From Alteromonas sp. ALT199 (GTDB lineage Bacteria; Pseudomonadota; Gammaproteobacteria; Enterobacterales; Alteromonadaceae), in assembly GCF_018619335.1 (NCBI RefSeq), contig NZ_JAHHDX010000115.1, positions 1-64,000 of the forward strand: a stretch of DNA of 64,000 nucleotides, written 5' to 3'. The stretch's first letter is position 1, and every line of letters begins with the position of its first letter. Under the pieces are notes generated by a model that saw only the letters and a list, made by a program, of their open reading frames with translations, searched no databases and was not told the DNA's origin. Positions 1 to 8,523 of this stretch are shown here, piece by piece. The translations under genes were made by a program, and so were the position numbers.

Positions 1-508
1 TGTTTCACAAAGATAAAATTATCTAGAGCGTTTTAGGAAATTAGTGATTTTTCTATTGAAGGCTTAAAAATATGGATGATTGATGCTGTAAATAATGACA
101 ACTAGCGTTATCTAAGATTTAAAATGTATATTTCGGGAAATGAGGAGAAAGCTATTAAATTAGAAAAGGTGAAAAAACTGGCACTGTAAATGCTTTAGTA
201 AAATGGAACCAACGGCGTTGCTCTACCGTAGTTTGAAATTGGTGAGATGTTTCGGTAAAAATAAAAAAAGGCCGAGACAATAATATCTCGGCCAATTTGC
301 TCATGTTAGGAGATTGAGCAAATTCAGTTTCTGTCGGCTGGCAGGGTTTAGTAGGATAAACTGGCCTCTCAACCAACACTTCTACACTCTCAGTTCTGTT
401 AGTCGGCGCTTTCTCTAAGGGGCGGCCTAAATGGCCGCTTTCCTTGCTTTAGGGGATGGCCTCTCAACTCCTTCCCAAATTCACGCCTATAACAACTTGC
501 TTAACGCG
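1..508. other. Non-coding left edge, downstream of flagellin gene 1
   Basis: I see no convincing gene in this stretch; the longest open frame (155-379, minus) crosses a terminator hairpin. It holds the flagellin terminator at 263-293 and a small GC-rich hairpin at 422-438 (GCGGCC, loop TAAAT, GGCCGC) without a T-run. A 13-nt string (382-394) is identical to one just upstream of flagellin gene 2 (2999-3011), so part of this stretch may derive from a flagellin leader. Confidence 0.5.
263..293 (-). terminator. Rho-independent terminator of flagellin gene 1
   Basis: An 8-bp perfect stem (GGCCGAGA at 270-277, TCTCGGCC at 286-293) has an 8-nt loop. On the minus strand it is followed by a run of seven T (263-269). 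It lies about 215 nt after the stop codon of the flagellin at 509-1354, with no gene between. Confidence 0.85.
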
Positions 509-1354
509 TTACCCAAGTAAAGACAATGCTGCCTGTGGACGCTGGTTCGCCTGGGCTAGAATTGTTGTACTTGCTTGTTGTAAAATTTGATTACGGCTTA
601 ACTCTGCCGTTTCTGTGGCAAAGTCAGCATCTCTTATGCGAGATCTTGCCGCTGAAACGTTCTCAGAAATGTTGCTTAAGTTTCTAATGGTAGATTGAAA
701 ACGATTCTGCAATGCACCTAAGTCTGCGCGTAAACCACCGACAGCAGATATTGCTGTATCGACTGCAGTTAGTAAACGAGAAGCGCCCTGCTCTGTAAGT
801 ACATTGTCGTCTAAAATTCCCATGCCAGTTGCGCTGAAACCATTGATTCCGGCGCGTGCTAGTGCTGAACTTGATAGGTTTACAGAAATTGTTTGTCCTG
901 CGTTTGCACCTACTAAGAACTTCGCGGAAAAGTCGCCAGATAAGATATCAACGCCAGCAAACTGAGTTGTGGTAGAAATACGTGAAATTTCAGTGCGCAG
1001 TGCAGAAACTTCTTTTTGAAGTGCTAAACGATCTGCTGAGCTATTAATACCGTTTTGCGATTGAATCGCTAGCGTACGAATACGTTGGAGTGCTGTCGTC
1101 GTTTCCGCCATTGCACCTTCTGCAGTTTGGGCTAGTGAAATGCCGTCATTTGCATTTCGTACAGCTTGGTTTAGTCCCTGAACTTGTGAAGTCATGCGGT
1201 CAGTAATCTGAAGACCTGCAGCATCATCAGCAGCGCTGTTGATTCTGAAGCCAGACGATAAGCGCTCAAATGCAGTGCTTAAGTTGTTGCCAGTAGTGAA
1301 TAATTGACGCTGTGCATTTAACGATGACACATTGGTATTTACAAATAGACTCAT
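509..1354 (-). CDS. Flagellin (copy 1)
   Basis: Short flagellin of 281 residues, the subunit that polymerises into the flagellar filament after export through the flagellar type III apparatus. The N-terminal D0/D1 region (residues 1 to about 140, with NTNVSSLNAQRQL, ERLSSGFRINSAADDAAGL and LQRIRTLAIQSQNG) and the C-terminal D1/D0 region (last 80 residues, ending QRPQAALSLLG) are fully conserved. The variable centre is only about 50 residues, so there is almost no D2/D3 outer domain. It closely resembles the next gene upstream, 2137-2988, and the two form a tandem pair. AGGAGAG precedes the ATG. A sigma-28-like promoter lies about 110 nt upstream and a terminator downstream, so it is probably monocistronic. 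Which filament subunit it corresponds to (FlaA, FlaB or FliC) cannot be decided from sequence alone. Confidence 0.95.
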   Translation of the reverse strand: MSLFVNTNVSSLNAQRQLFTTGNNLSTAFERLSSGFRINSAADDAAGLQITDRMTSQVQGLNQAVRNANDGISLAQTAEGAMAETTTALQRIRTLAIQSQNGINSSADRLALQKEVSALRTEISRISTTTQFAGVDILSGDFSAKFLVGANAGQTISVNLSSSALARAGINGFSATGMGILDDNVLTEQGASRLLTAVDTAISAVGGLRADLGALQNRFQSTIRNLSNISENVSAARSRIRDADFATETAELSRNQILQQASTTILAQANQRPQAALSLLG

Positions 1355-1466
1355 GGGTCTCTCCTAACAGTTTCGAGTGTTGCGCTATTGGTTTTATTAT
1401 CTGTGCGGTAGTTTAAAATTTTGGCATAACCTGTGCTTTGTATAGGTGTCAGAGTAATCTGATGTT

Positions 1467-1494
1467 TTATCGGCACACTAACCGATGAAACTTG
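1467..1494 (-). promoter_or_regulatory. Candidate sigma-28 promoter of flagellin gene 1
   Basis: The minus strand carries a perfect -10 element GCCGATAA (1467-1474). The -35 side reads GCAAGTTT, which keeps AAGTTT of the TAAAGTTT consensus, but the spacing is about two bases longer than usual. The start codon is about 110 nt downstream. The exact -10 makes FliA control likely; the -35 is the weak point. Confidence 0.6.
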
Positions 1495-2048
1495 CTATAT
1501 AGAGAAGTTACTTCTCTTTGCTGGCTGGTGGGTTTGATGTTCCAGACCTCAAACCTCTCACTACCTCCTGGCTTCATTCTCGCCTGTCAGCAGCTCCATC
1601 CTTAGCAAACCTTTCTATTTATCGCCACTCAAACCAATTTACTTTAGAACATTTTTAAATTAATTTTTATGACGATAACATACTAATTTTTATAATCTTA
1701 AATAAAAAAAGTATGCAATTATCTCAACATTTAACCCTTTGAAAACCTAAGTTAACCAAGACTTTCAAGGGTTGGGAGAAACCTAACTACTTTACCTCCC
1801 CTTTGTAATAGTTATCGTCACTTAGAGAAATTTCCTTTAGCTTTTTTTATAAAATTTTTGATACGCATCGGCTTCTAGATAAAAACAACCTTATTTCAAT
1901 GAGATAGAATTAGCTTCATCGATTGTTGAATACATACTGCTAAAGGTTTTTTGAGCTATGAAGGGATTTGGATAATTTAGTAAGATTAAAGTTGGCGTTA
2001 AACAAATAGGCCACTAAACAGCAGTGGGACACGGTGTAAATAATAGGC

Positions 2049-2077
2049 AAAAAAAAGCCGACAATTGAAATGTCGGC
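2049..2077 (-). terminator. Rho-independent terminator of flagellin gene 2
   Basis: A 7-bp stem (GCCGACA 2057-2063, TGTCGGC 2071-2077) with a 7-nt loop is followed on the minus strand by eight T (2049-2056). It lies 60 nt after the stop codon of the flagellin at 2137-2988. Confidence 0.85.
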
Positions 2078-2136
2078 TTTGAGTATATCGCGTTGGACTA
2101 GAGCACTACCTCCTGACTCCATTCTCGCTTTATTTA

Positions 2137-2988
2137 TTAACCTAAAAGAGAAAGTGCTGCCTGAGGGCGTTGATTCGCCTGAGACAATACGGTAGTACTT
2201 GCCTGCTGGAGAATCTGATTACGCGTTAGGTTCGCAGTTTCTGTAGCGAAATCTGTATCTTTAATCTGTGAACGTGCGGCAGATACATTTTCTGAGATGT
2301 TACTTAGGTTACGAATGGTAGACTGGAAACGGTTTTGAAGCGCACCCAAATCAGCTCGAAGACCACCGATCGCTGAGATAGCGTTGTCGATAGACGCCAT
2401 CATTGAAGAAGCATTCTCACTAGTTAATACGTCATTCCCTGTTCCAGTGATCCCTAAACCGGTTGCACTGAAGCCATCTACGTTGGCTCGTCCAAGAGCT
2501 TGACTTGAAAGGTTTACAGAAATCGTCTGCCCTGCGTTTGCACCTACAAGGAATTTCGCAGAGAAATCACCCGAAAGGATGTTTACGCCTGCAAACTGGG
2601 TAGTCGTAGAGATACGTGAGATTTCAGTACGTAATGCAGATACTTCTTTCTGCAAGGCAACACGGTCAGCAGAGCTGTTAATACCGTTTTGTGATTGTAC
2701 CGCTAACGTACGAATACGCTGTAAGGCAGTCGTAGTTTCAGAAAGCGCACCTTCGGCAGTTTGCGACAGTGAAATCGCATCGTTTGCGTTACGTACAGCT
2801 TGGTTAAGTCCTTGGACTTGTGAAGTCATTCGGTCGGTAATCTGTAGACCTGCAGCATCATCAGCAGCGCTGTTGATACGGAAGCCTGAAGAAAGGCGCT
2901 CAAAAGACGTACTCAAAGAATTACTAACATCAAAAAGCTGACGCTGGGCATTCAATGAGGATACATTGGTATTAACGAACATAGACAT
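2137..2988 (-). CDS. Flagellin (copy 2)
   Basis: Flagellin of 283 residues, very similar to the 281-residue flagellin downstream. The differences cluster in the central stretch (about residues 170-205), which faces the filament surface. It keeps all conserved D0/D1 sequences: MSMFVNTNVSSLNAQRQL at the N terminus, RLSSGFRINSAADDAAGL, and QRPQAALSLLG at the end. AGGAGAG lies 6-7 nt before the ATG. It has its own sigma-28 promoter at 3026-3053 and its own terminator at 2049-2077, so the two flagellins are separate transcription units and can be expressed in different ratios. The high similarity makes gene conversion between the copies plausible. Confidence 0.95.
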   Translation of the reverse strand: MSMFVNTNVSSLNAQRQLFDVSNSLSTSFERLSSGFRINSAADDAAGLQITDRMTSQVQGLNQAVRNANDAISLSQTAEGALSETTTALQRIRTLAVQSQNGINSSADRVALQKEVSALRTEISRISTTTQFAGVNILSGDFSAKFLVGANAGQTISVNLSSQALGRANVDGFSATGLGITGTGNDVLTSENASSMMASIDNAISAIGGLRADLGALQNRFQSTIRNLSNISENVSAARSQIKDTDFATETANLTRNQILQQASTTVLSQANQRPQAALSLLG

Positions 2989-3025
2989 AAAGTCTCTCCT
3001 ACACTCTCAGTCCAGCGTGCGCTGG

Positions 3026-3053
3026 CTGTCGGCATTGCCGACGTTTTGTTTTA
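3026..3053 (-). promoter_or_regulatory. Sigma-28 promoter of flagellin gene 2
   Basis: Read on the minus strand: TAAA (3050-3053), a 16-nt spacer, then GCCGACAG (3026-3033), close to the FliA consensus TAAA-N15-GCCGATAA. The -10 element is also one arm of a GTCGGC/GCCGAC inverted repeat. The start codon is about 35 nt downstream. Confidence 0.7.
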
Positions 3054-3129
3054 GTAGTCATCAAGACCTGAGGGGTAATTGATGAACTGGCTCTCTCAGA
3101 AACTGTATCGACAAGATGTAAATTCCCTT

Positions 3130-3157
3130 TAGAAAAAATTACGTTTTTTGCCGATAA
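3130..3157 (+). promoter_or_regulatory. Sigma-28 promoter of the beta-propeller-like gene
   Basis: On the plus strand TAGA (3130-3133), a 16-nt spacer and a perfect GCCGATAA (3150-3157) form a good FliA-type promoter. It points at the gene starting at 3228, about 65 nt beyond the expected transcription start. It is divergent from the flagellin 2 promoter. Confidence 0.7.
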
Positions 3158-3227
3158 GCGGTAAGATATTGCCGCTACACTAAACAAAATTCACTTATAA
3201 CTAGCGGATTTTTAAGGGAGATTTAGA

Positions 3228-4205
3228 GTGCAAAAAAAAATGAAAATGTTCGATTTAAAACGAATTTCTAAGCCTGCCGCGCACAGTGCATTTACCGATC
3301 TTATAGAAAATCCCTTCGACGAAAGTAGAAAGACGTTACTGTGTTGTTATCGCCAAGCGACTAATCATATTAGCGCAGATGGTCTTGTGATGGTGTTAAC
3401 TGTCGATAAGAAAACTTTCCGAGTTTTAGCAAGAATTCGTATACAAGAACACAATGCAGATCTAAGAGATCCAAAGTTTTCTTTTGATGGCAAACGGCTA
3501 ATACTCAGCACTTACGCAAAAACCTATTTAGATAATGGAAAAATGGTGTCAAAAATGCGGACCTATTTTTCAACTACGGGCCTTTCTTGGTCTGGAAGTA
3601 ATAATTACGGCAAAAGCGGTTGGTGGCTTTGGAATCATAATTGGTTGGGTAGTGAAGCTTATGGATTTGCTTATAATCGACCATCTAATAAGTTGTCGCT
3701 TTACAAAGGTGACCCCACACGCACAATGCAACTGCATAAAGATGACGTTTTCAACCTGAGCAAGCAAGGCAAAGGCTATCCCAACGAAAGCACCATTCTG
3801 TTTGATAGTGAAGGCAATGCCTCAGTGTTTTTAAGACGAGATGCCGATTCATTTAGCGCGCAGTTTGGAACGTCTAAAGCACCTTACACTAAATGGACAT
3901 GGCATGATTTAGGGATATATATCGGTGGACCAGCGGCTGTTGCACTTAGCGCTAACATGTTTATTGTTGCTGGAAGACATGTCGACTGGGTAACTCGCAA
4001 ATTTTCCACCAAGATATTGCTATTCAATAGCCAATCAAAAGAACTTAAAGAGCTATATACATTACCGAGTGGTGGGGATACGAGTTATCCAGGGCTAGTA
4101 GTAGAAAACAACGATCTGTATGTCTCCTACTACTCTTGCCATATCGACAACGAAGCGAGAGTGTACATGGCACATCTAACCGGCGTTGATGCATTAACTA
4201 ATTAA
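3228..4205 (+). CDS. Unassigned protein, possible sialidase-like beta-propeller
   Basis: 325 residues; I do not recognise a named family. There is no signal peptide or membrane segment, so it is probably cytoplasmic. Repeated blade-like strands (LVMVLTVDKKTFRVLARIRI, DPKFSFDGKRLILS, STILFDSEGNASVFLRRD, KILLFNSQSKELKELYTLPSG, LVVENNDLYVSYYSC) resemble the sialidase/BNR or WD-type propeller layout with Asp-box-like turns. The GTG start at 3228 is chosen because AAGGGAG lies 8 nt upstream; an ATG at 3240 is the alternative. It lies between the flagellins and flgL, follows a sigma-28 promoter, and ends 5 bp from the flgL stop on the other strand, so a motility-linked role is inferred. The start overlaps an A9 tract. 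Confidence 0.6.
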   Translation: MQKKMKMFDLKRISKPAAHSAFTDLIENPFDESRKTLLCCYRQATNHISADGLVMVLTVDKKTFRVLARIRIQEHNADLRDPKFSFDGKRLILSTYAKTYLDNGKMVSKMRTYFSTTGLSWSGSNNYGKSGWWLWNHNWLGSEAYGFAYNRPSNKLSLYKGDPTRTMQLHKDDVFNLSKQGKGYPNESTILFDSEGNASVFLRRDADSFSAQFGTSKAPYTKWTWHDLGIYIGGPAAVALSANMFIVAGRHVDWVTRKFSTKILLFNSQSKELKELYTLPSGGDTSYPGLVVENNDLYVSYYSCHIDNEARVYMAHLTGVDALTN

Positions 4206-4210
4206 CGCCT

Positions 4211-5434
4211 CTAGATATAGTTAAATAGCGATAAGTTACTTACCTGAGGGAATGTCGCTAGAGCTGCACTCAGCGCAGTCTCTTGCTTTGCAAACTCAGT
4301 TGATGCTTCGGCGTAGTCAACATCCTGAATAGACGAACGTTGCGCCTTCGCTGCAATTTCCATATCTAAGTTACTTTCGTACGTGCTCTCAGCAATATTC
4401 AAACGGCTACCTATGGAAGCCCGCTCTAAGGAAAGTTTTTCAAGTCCGTTATCTAAGCCTACTAACGCGTCTGCAATCGACTCCTGAAGCGCTGAATTAT
4501 CTATTGTGGAATCCATTAAAATAGTTTGGATTTCATGAATAGATTGCGCCATGCTTTTCTTTTCTGGCGCATCAAATGATAAGTCTATGCTATCACCAGG
4601 TGCTGCTGTAGCATCAAACTCCATCCCTTTAATAGTAAAAGGCTGCCCTGAACTATAGGCAACAGAATCAACAACCGCGCCTGTTCCTTGATTGACTAAT
4701 TCAGCTTGACCTGTAGCTAGAAAATTGATGCGATAATCATTATTTGCGGCATTGACCGGGTCGTAATTCTTGTCAAAAAAGGTATCAAATGTTCCTTGTT
4801 GCTTCACCTCTGCTGTATTTACAGTAGCTCCCGTAGTGCCATCAACTGAAAACTTAAATCGCGACAGCACGTTTTCAAAAACTTCATATCCGTTACTGGT
4901 TGATTGAATCTTTGAACTATTAGATAGCTGAACAAAGCTCACACCCGGGTCACCTGCAAATGTTATGGCATTTCCCGTTGCAGCAGGGTTATATTCAAAT
5001 GCTTGATTACCCGACTGGTAACCTGCATAAAGATAATTACCGTCTGCGTCTTGTGTGTTCATTAAATCAAACACCTCAAGCTTAATTTGTTCTAATTCAG
5101 CGCCAATTGCACGCTTATCTGGATCAGACAATATACCATTACCAGACTGGACAATAAGTGTTCGCGCACGATTGATAGAATCGGTAATGTTTGTCAGCAC
5201 TGCCTCTTGCTGCTCAAGCGAACCCGTTACCAAATCATTATTGCGTTGAAACTGAGTAAGCTCATCAATTTCTTCCGTTAAGCGCAGTACTTTCGCGGCA
5301 CCCACAGGGTCATCGCTGGGCGTGATAATGCGCTTGCCAGTTGATAGTTGCTCTTGAGTCTTTGCCAAATCGCCTTGATTTTGCATAATCGAGCGCATGT
5401 TTTGATCATAAATTTGATTCGTTGATATACGCAT
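4211..5434 (-). CDS. flgL: Flagellar hook-associated protein 3 FlgL
   Basis: 407 residues. FlgL is the second hook-filament junction protein, sitting between FlgK and the filament. The N terminus (MRISTNQIYDQNMRSIM, then TGKRIITPSDDPVGAAKVLRL) and the C terminus (DVDYAEASTEFAKQETALSAA) match the flagellin-like D0/D1 ends of this family. The centre is longer than in the enterobacterial protein (about 317 residues). It starts 7 nt after the flgK stop and is the last gene of the flgF-L transcription unit. No clear terminator separates it from the convergent gene ending at 4205, so read-through antisense to that gene is possible. Confidence 0.93.
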   Translation of the reverse strand: MRISTNQIYDQNMRSIMQNQGDLAKTQEQLSTGKRIITPSDDPVGAAKVLRLTEEIDELTQFQRNNDLVTGSLEQQEAVLTNITDSINRARTLIVQSGNGILSDPDKRAIGAELEQIKLEVFDLMNTQDADGNYLYAGYQSGNQAFEYNPAATGNAITFAGDPGVSFVQLSNSSKIQSTSNGYEVFENVLSRFKFSVDGTTGATVNTAEVKQQGTFDTFFDKNYDPVNAANNDYRINFLATGQAELVNQGTGAVVDSVAYSSGQPFTIKGMEFDATAAPGDSIDLSFDAPEKKSMAQSIHEIQTILMDSTIDNSALQESIADALVGLDNGLEKLSLERASIGSRLNIAESTYESNLDMEIAAKAQRSSIQDVDYAEASTEFAKQETALSAALATFPQVSNLSLFNYI

Positions 5435-5441
5435 AAATCAC

Positions 5442-7484
5442 CTACCTTGCTGACTGCAAAATGGTATTAAATAATTCTTGAGCCGTTGATAAGATACGCG
5501 CTGCCGCCGCATAGCTTTGCTGATACTTTATCAAGTTAGCAGCTTCTTCGTCTAAGCTTACGCCCGACACTGACTCAAACCAATTTTCAGACTGTACTTT
5601 CATCGCTTCGGCAGAAGCCAGCGATACACTAGCCATTGATGCATCTTCACCGATACGCCCGACCATAGACGCATAGGCATCTTGAAAAGTTCTTGGAGTA
5701 TTAGTTGCCTCGCTACTGACTTGAACTTTATTTTCATTTTGAATAGCGGCTAAATTAAGCGCATTGCTGTTATCGTTAAAGCCATCTGTATTATAACTAA
5801 TCGAAAAACTATCACCTGCTTTGGGTACACCGTCTAAGCTGAGATCAAATCCTGGATCAGGGCTTATTCCTGCCTGACTAATAAGGTTCGTTAAATCTGT
5901 TGTACCAGTCACAGTAGCTAAAACTGTCCCGCTTGAGTCTAACACTTCATAAGTATCTTCAGCCGTAAAGCTGATTTGCGCTGGTGCTGCATTTAAAAGG
6001 CCTCCCGCCCCGTCAAAAGCAGACGTTCCTATTTCTGTGTTTGATACGGTAACATCAATAACATTCGCACTGCCCAAGTTAGCGCTATCGGCCCCCGCTC
6101 TAACAGGGTTAGCAAAAGCTAAATCTTCAGGACGATTAGTGGCTAGGCTTATATTTGAAGCCACATCTTTAGTTGGCTGAATCAGAAACTCGTTACCTAC
6201 GGTATAGGGGTCGCTTCCTGAAAAATCTATTTCAATTCCGCCTGGAAGTTCGTTGAAACCAGACGTTACGGCAAAGTTTGAAAAAATAATATCATTGCCA
6301 GACCCGTCTTTCTTGGGCGTGCCGTCTGGGTTCAAAAATGTAATTTCTATTTCGCTGGGTAGCCCTGCGGCAACGGCCGTCACTTCAATCTTATAATCGG
6401 CGTCAGTTAGTTCAGCGCCCTTGCCTTCAGTTATCTGTGCTGTAACTACATAATCGCCATTGGTGTCTTCATAGGCTAGCCCTCTAAAAGAAGGACTGTC
6501 GAAAATGTTACCGCCTATTTGCCCGTCTAAGTCCATACCCAGTTTATTTTGTGTGTTCATGGCATCAGCAAAAGCGACAGATAACTGACCCACATCACGC
6601 ATCGTTGGGCCTAAAACTTCATTTCGATACTTGAACAAGCCACCTAAAGACCCGCCTAAGTCATCTTCTATAACGCGTATCGAAGTATCGTTTTTAGTTT
6701 GTGATCCAAAATTTGTTTCTAGCTTGATTTCTTTAGTTGTTAGGTCTGCATTAGAACTTAACTCAAAAAGATTAAATGCACCGTTTTCAAGAACGAGGGA
6801 CTCACCTGAGGTCAAGTTAATAGTAACGGCACCATTTTGTGTAGTGCTCTCTTTAACCGTGATCCCCATTATTGAGGCAAGTTCGTCTATGGCCTGATCT
6901 CGCTCGTTAAGTAAAGCAGTTGGCTGATCGCTTGTATTATTGCCATTTGCAATAACGATATTGCGATTCAAATCGCCAATACTTCCAATTAGCGTATTAG
7001 CTCTATTTACCATTGAAGTGACCTCTAAATTGAGCTCTTCTTCTTTTTCCAGCATATAATCAGACAAGGTTCTCATGCGGTTATAAAGCGATTCAGATTT
7101 GCTAAGTACCTGTTCACGAGATGCAAGATTTGTTGGGTCATCGGCGGCGGTCTGTAGGGCAGAAAAGTATTCACTCAGGCCTTGAGAAATTGAGTTTGCT
7201 TCACTGGCCAGGAGGTTGTCAATTGCCGTGGTTTTGCTAGAGAAGGCTTCGAGTTCACCTACCGATGTGATATCGCGACGTAGTTGATTTTGTGCAAATA
7301 CGTTGATGATACGTTCGGTGTTACCGATTTCTACGCCGAAAACCTGGCTATTTTGGAGTTCGGTGCGCTCGCGAACATAGCCAGGCGTATTCACATTAGC
7401 AATATTGTTACTTGTAGTTTGAAGTAACTTGCTGCTGGCATTTACGCCGCTTGTGGCTAATGAATATAAATCAACAGAACTCAC
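5442..7484 (-). CDS. flgK: Flagellar hook-associated protein 1 FlgK
   Basis: 680 residues. FlgK is the first junction protein on the hook tip. The N terminus has the rod/hook signature (LYSLATSGVNASSKLLQTTSNNIANVNTPGYVRE split over residues 6-39), and the C terminus (SLDEEAANLIKYQQSYAAAARILSTAQELFNTIL) is the conserved helical end. At 680 residues it is longer than the roughly 550 of enterobacterial FlgK; the extra length lies in the central surface-exposed region (about residues 330-600). It starts 28 nt after flgJ and is followed by flgL after 7 nt. AGGAGAATACAGTG precedes the ATG. Confidence 0.95.
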   Translation of the reverse strand: MSSVDLYSLATSGVNASSKLLQTTSNNIANVNTPGYVRERTELQNSQVFGVEIGNTERIINVFAQNQLRRDITSVGELEAFSSKTTAIDNLLASEANSISQGLSEYFSALQTAADDPTNLASREQVLSKSESLYNRMRTLSDYMLEKEEELNLEVTSMVNRANTLIGSIGDLNRNIVIANGNNTSDQPTALLNERDQAIDELASIMGITVKESTTQNGAVTINLTSGESLVLENGAFNLFELSSNADLTTKEIKLETNFGSQTKNDTSIRVIEDDLGGSLGGLFKYRNEVLGPTMRDVGQLSVAFADAMNTQNKLGMDLDGQIGGNIFDSPSFRGLAYEDTNGDYVVTAQITEGKGAELTDADYKIEVTAVAAGLPSEIEITFLNPDGTPKKDGSGNDIIFSNFAVTSGFNELPGGIEIDFSGSDPYTVGNEFLIQPTKDVASNISLATNRPEDLAFANPVRAGADSANLGSANVIDVTVSNTEIGTSAFDGAGGLLNAAPAQISFTAEDTYEVLDSSGTVLATVTGTTDLTNLISQAGISPDPGFDLSLDGVPKAGDSFSISYNTDGFNDNSNALNLAAIQNENKVQVSSEATNTPRTFQDAYASMVGRIGEDASMASVSLASAEAMKVQSENWFESVSGVSLDEEAANLIKYQQSYAAAARILSTAQELFNTILQSAR

Positions 7485-7512
7485 TGTATTCTCCTCACCT
7501 ATGGCCCCTAAA

Positions 7513-8463
7513 CTATGGCATTAGCGCGCTAAGACGGTCACTGTTATACACTGCCATTATTTTACTGGCGTATTCAGGGTCAGTAGCGTAGCCCGCCTCT
7601 TGAAGCGCACTTGTGTAACGCACAGCGTCAGAAGCATTTTCCACAGCATGGCTATAGCGCGGCTGTGAGGTAATAAAACGTCCATAGTCTTCCATTGCAT
7701 CCTCTACAGATGAATAGGACCTAAACGCGGCCTTTTGTTTTTGTGGCAGTCCATTGTTGAATTCCAGTGTATCCACCACAGCTTGCTCACCTTGCCACCC
7801 TTTATTCGCTTTTATGCCAAAAAGGTTATGGGAGCTACTTCCGTCTGACTTGTGAATGACAAATCTCCCCCAACCTGTTTCTACTGCAGCTTGGGAAATG
7901 ATGGCTTTTGGATCCATGCCATATTTTGCTGCAACCTTCTCAGCAATAGGCATTAAGCTTTCAACAAACTGTTCCGCACTTTCAAACATGACATCTTTTT
8001 TTGCCGATTGTGTTTTAATTGAGTTAGAAGAAAGTGCTATATCTTGTGCCTCAGTGACCTTATATTCACGATTTCTATTCAGCGAGGAGATGTCACCGTC
8101 ACTCCTGATAACGCTAGCTGGTGTGTAGCTATTTTCGGTTTGACCTAGTTGCTTTACAATCACATCAGCTAACCCTAAGCCACCGCCAGATGTTAAATCT
8201 GTAGCAAGCTGTTGGTCGTGCATGTCGCGATAAAACTTCACTTGTTGCGAATTAAACGGGCTATTTTCGTCGGCAAGAGCATCTTGCGCTTTACGCATAG
8301 ATTTCAACATCATTTGCACAAATATTGCCTCGAACTGCTGAGCAGCTTCTTGCAATACCGTCTCATCGCCTGACGCAATGGCTTCGCGCATTTTGTTAAT
8401 GCTGCCCATATCATGGACATTGCGAGCCATATCAAGCTGATTTTTTGTGCTAAGTGCTTCCAT
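7513..8463 (-). CDS. flgJ: Flagellar rod-cap protein and peptidoglycan hydrolase FlgJ
   Basis: 316 residues, two domains. Residues 1 to about 110 are the rod-cap domain (LQEAAQQFEAIFVQMMLKSMRKA), which guides rod assembly in the periplasm. Residues about 165-316 are a glucosaminidase-type domain (IISQAAVETGWGRFV, HNLFGIKA, FRSYSSVEDAMEDYGRFI) that opens peptidoglycan for the rod; E195 in VETGWG is the expected catalytic acid. The two-domain form is typical of beta- and gammaproteobacteria. It lies between flgI (60 nt) and flgK (28 nt). The ribosome binding site is weak, but no better start exists. Confidence 0.93.
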   Translation of the reverse strand: MEALSTKNQLDMARNVHDMGSINKMREAIASGDETVLQEAAQQFEAIFVQMMLKSMRKAQDALADENSPFNSQQVKFYRDMHDQQLATDLTSGGGLGLADVIVKQLGQTENSYTPASVIRSDGDISSLNRNREYKVTEAQDIALSSNSIKTQSAKKDVMFESAEQFVESLMPIAEKVAAKYGMDPKAIISQAAVETGWGRFVIHKSDGSSSHNLFGIKANKGWQGEQAVVDTLEFNNGLPQKQKAAFRSYSSVEDAMEDYGRFITSQPRYSHAVENASDAVRYTSALQEAGYATDPEYASKIMAVYNSDRLSALMP

Positions 8464-8523
8464 CGTATTTGTTCCGCTCTAACCCGTTTTATTCCTACCA
8501 GATGCTATTAAAGACTGTTCGCT

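Larger units (their letters stand above)
1355..2136. other. Intergenic region between the two flagellin genes
   Basis: About 780 bp without a credible gene. It holds the flagellin 2 terminator (2049-2077), the flagellin 1 promoter candidate (1467-1494), and an imperfect inverted repeat (1733-1744 with 1763-1773, one bulged base). A 25-nt string at 1559-1583 matches 2104-2128 at 23 of 25 positions. The copy at 2104-2128 lies right after the flagellin 2 stop codon, so the other copy may be a scar of an earlier flagellin duplication. The middle (1600-1720) is very AT-rich. Confidence 0.5.

Noticed and set aside
155..379. 74-codon minus-strand frame near the left edge
   Set aside because: It runs through the flagellin terminator hairpin, has no ribosome binding site and a composition unlike real proteins.
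1420..1440. Plus-strand TGGCAT-N5-GTGCT resembling a sigma-54 element in the flagellin intergenic region
   Set aside because: The -12 box has a mismatch and no plus-strand gene follows; it points away from the flagellins.
1940..2122. 60-codon minus-strand frame between the flagellins
   Set aside because: It covers the flagellin 2 terminator; chance frame in AT-rich DNA.
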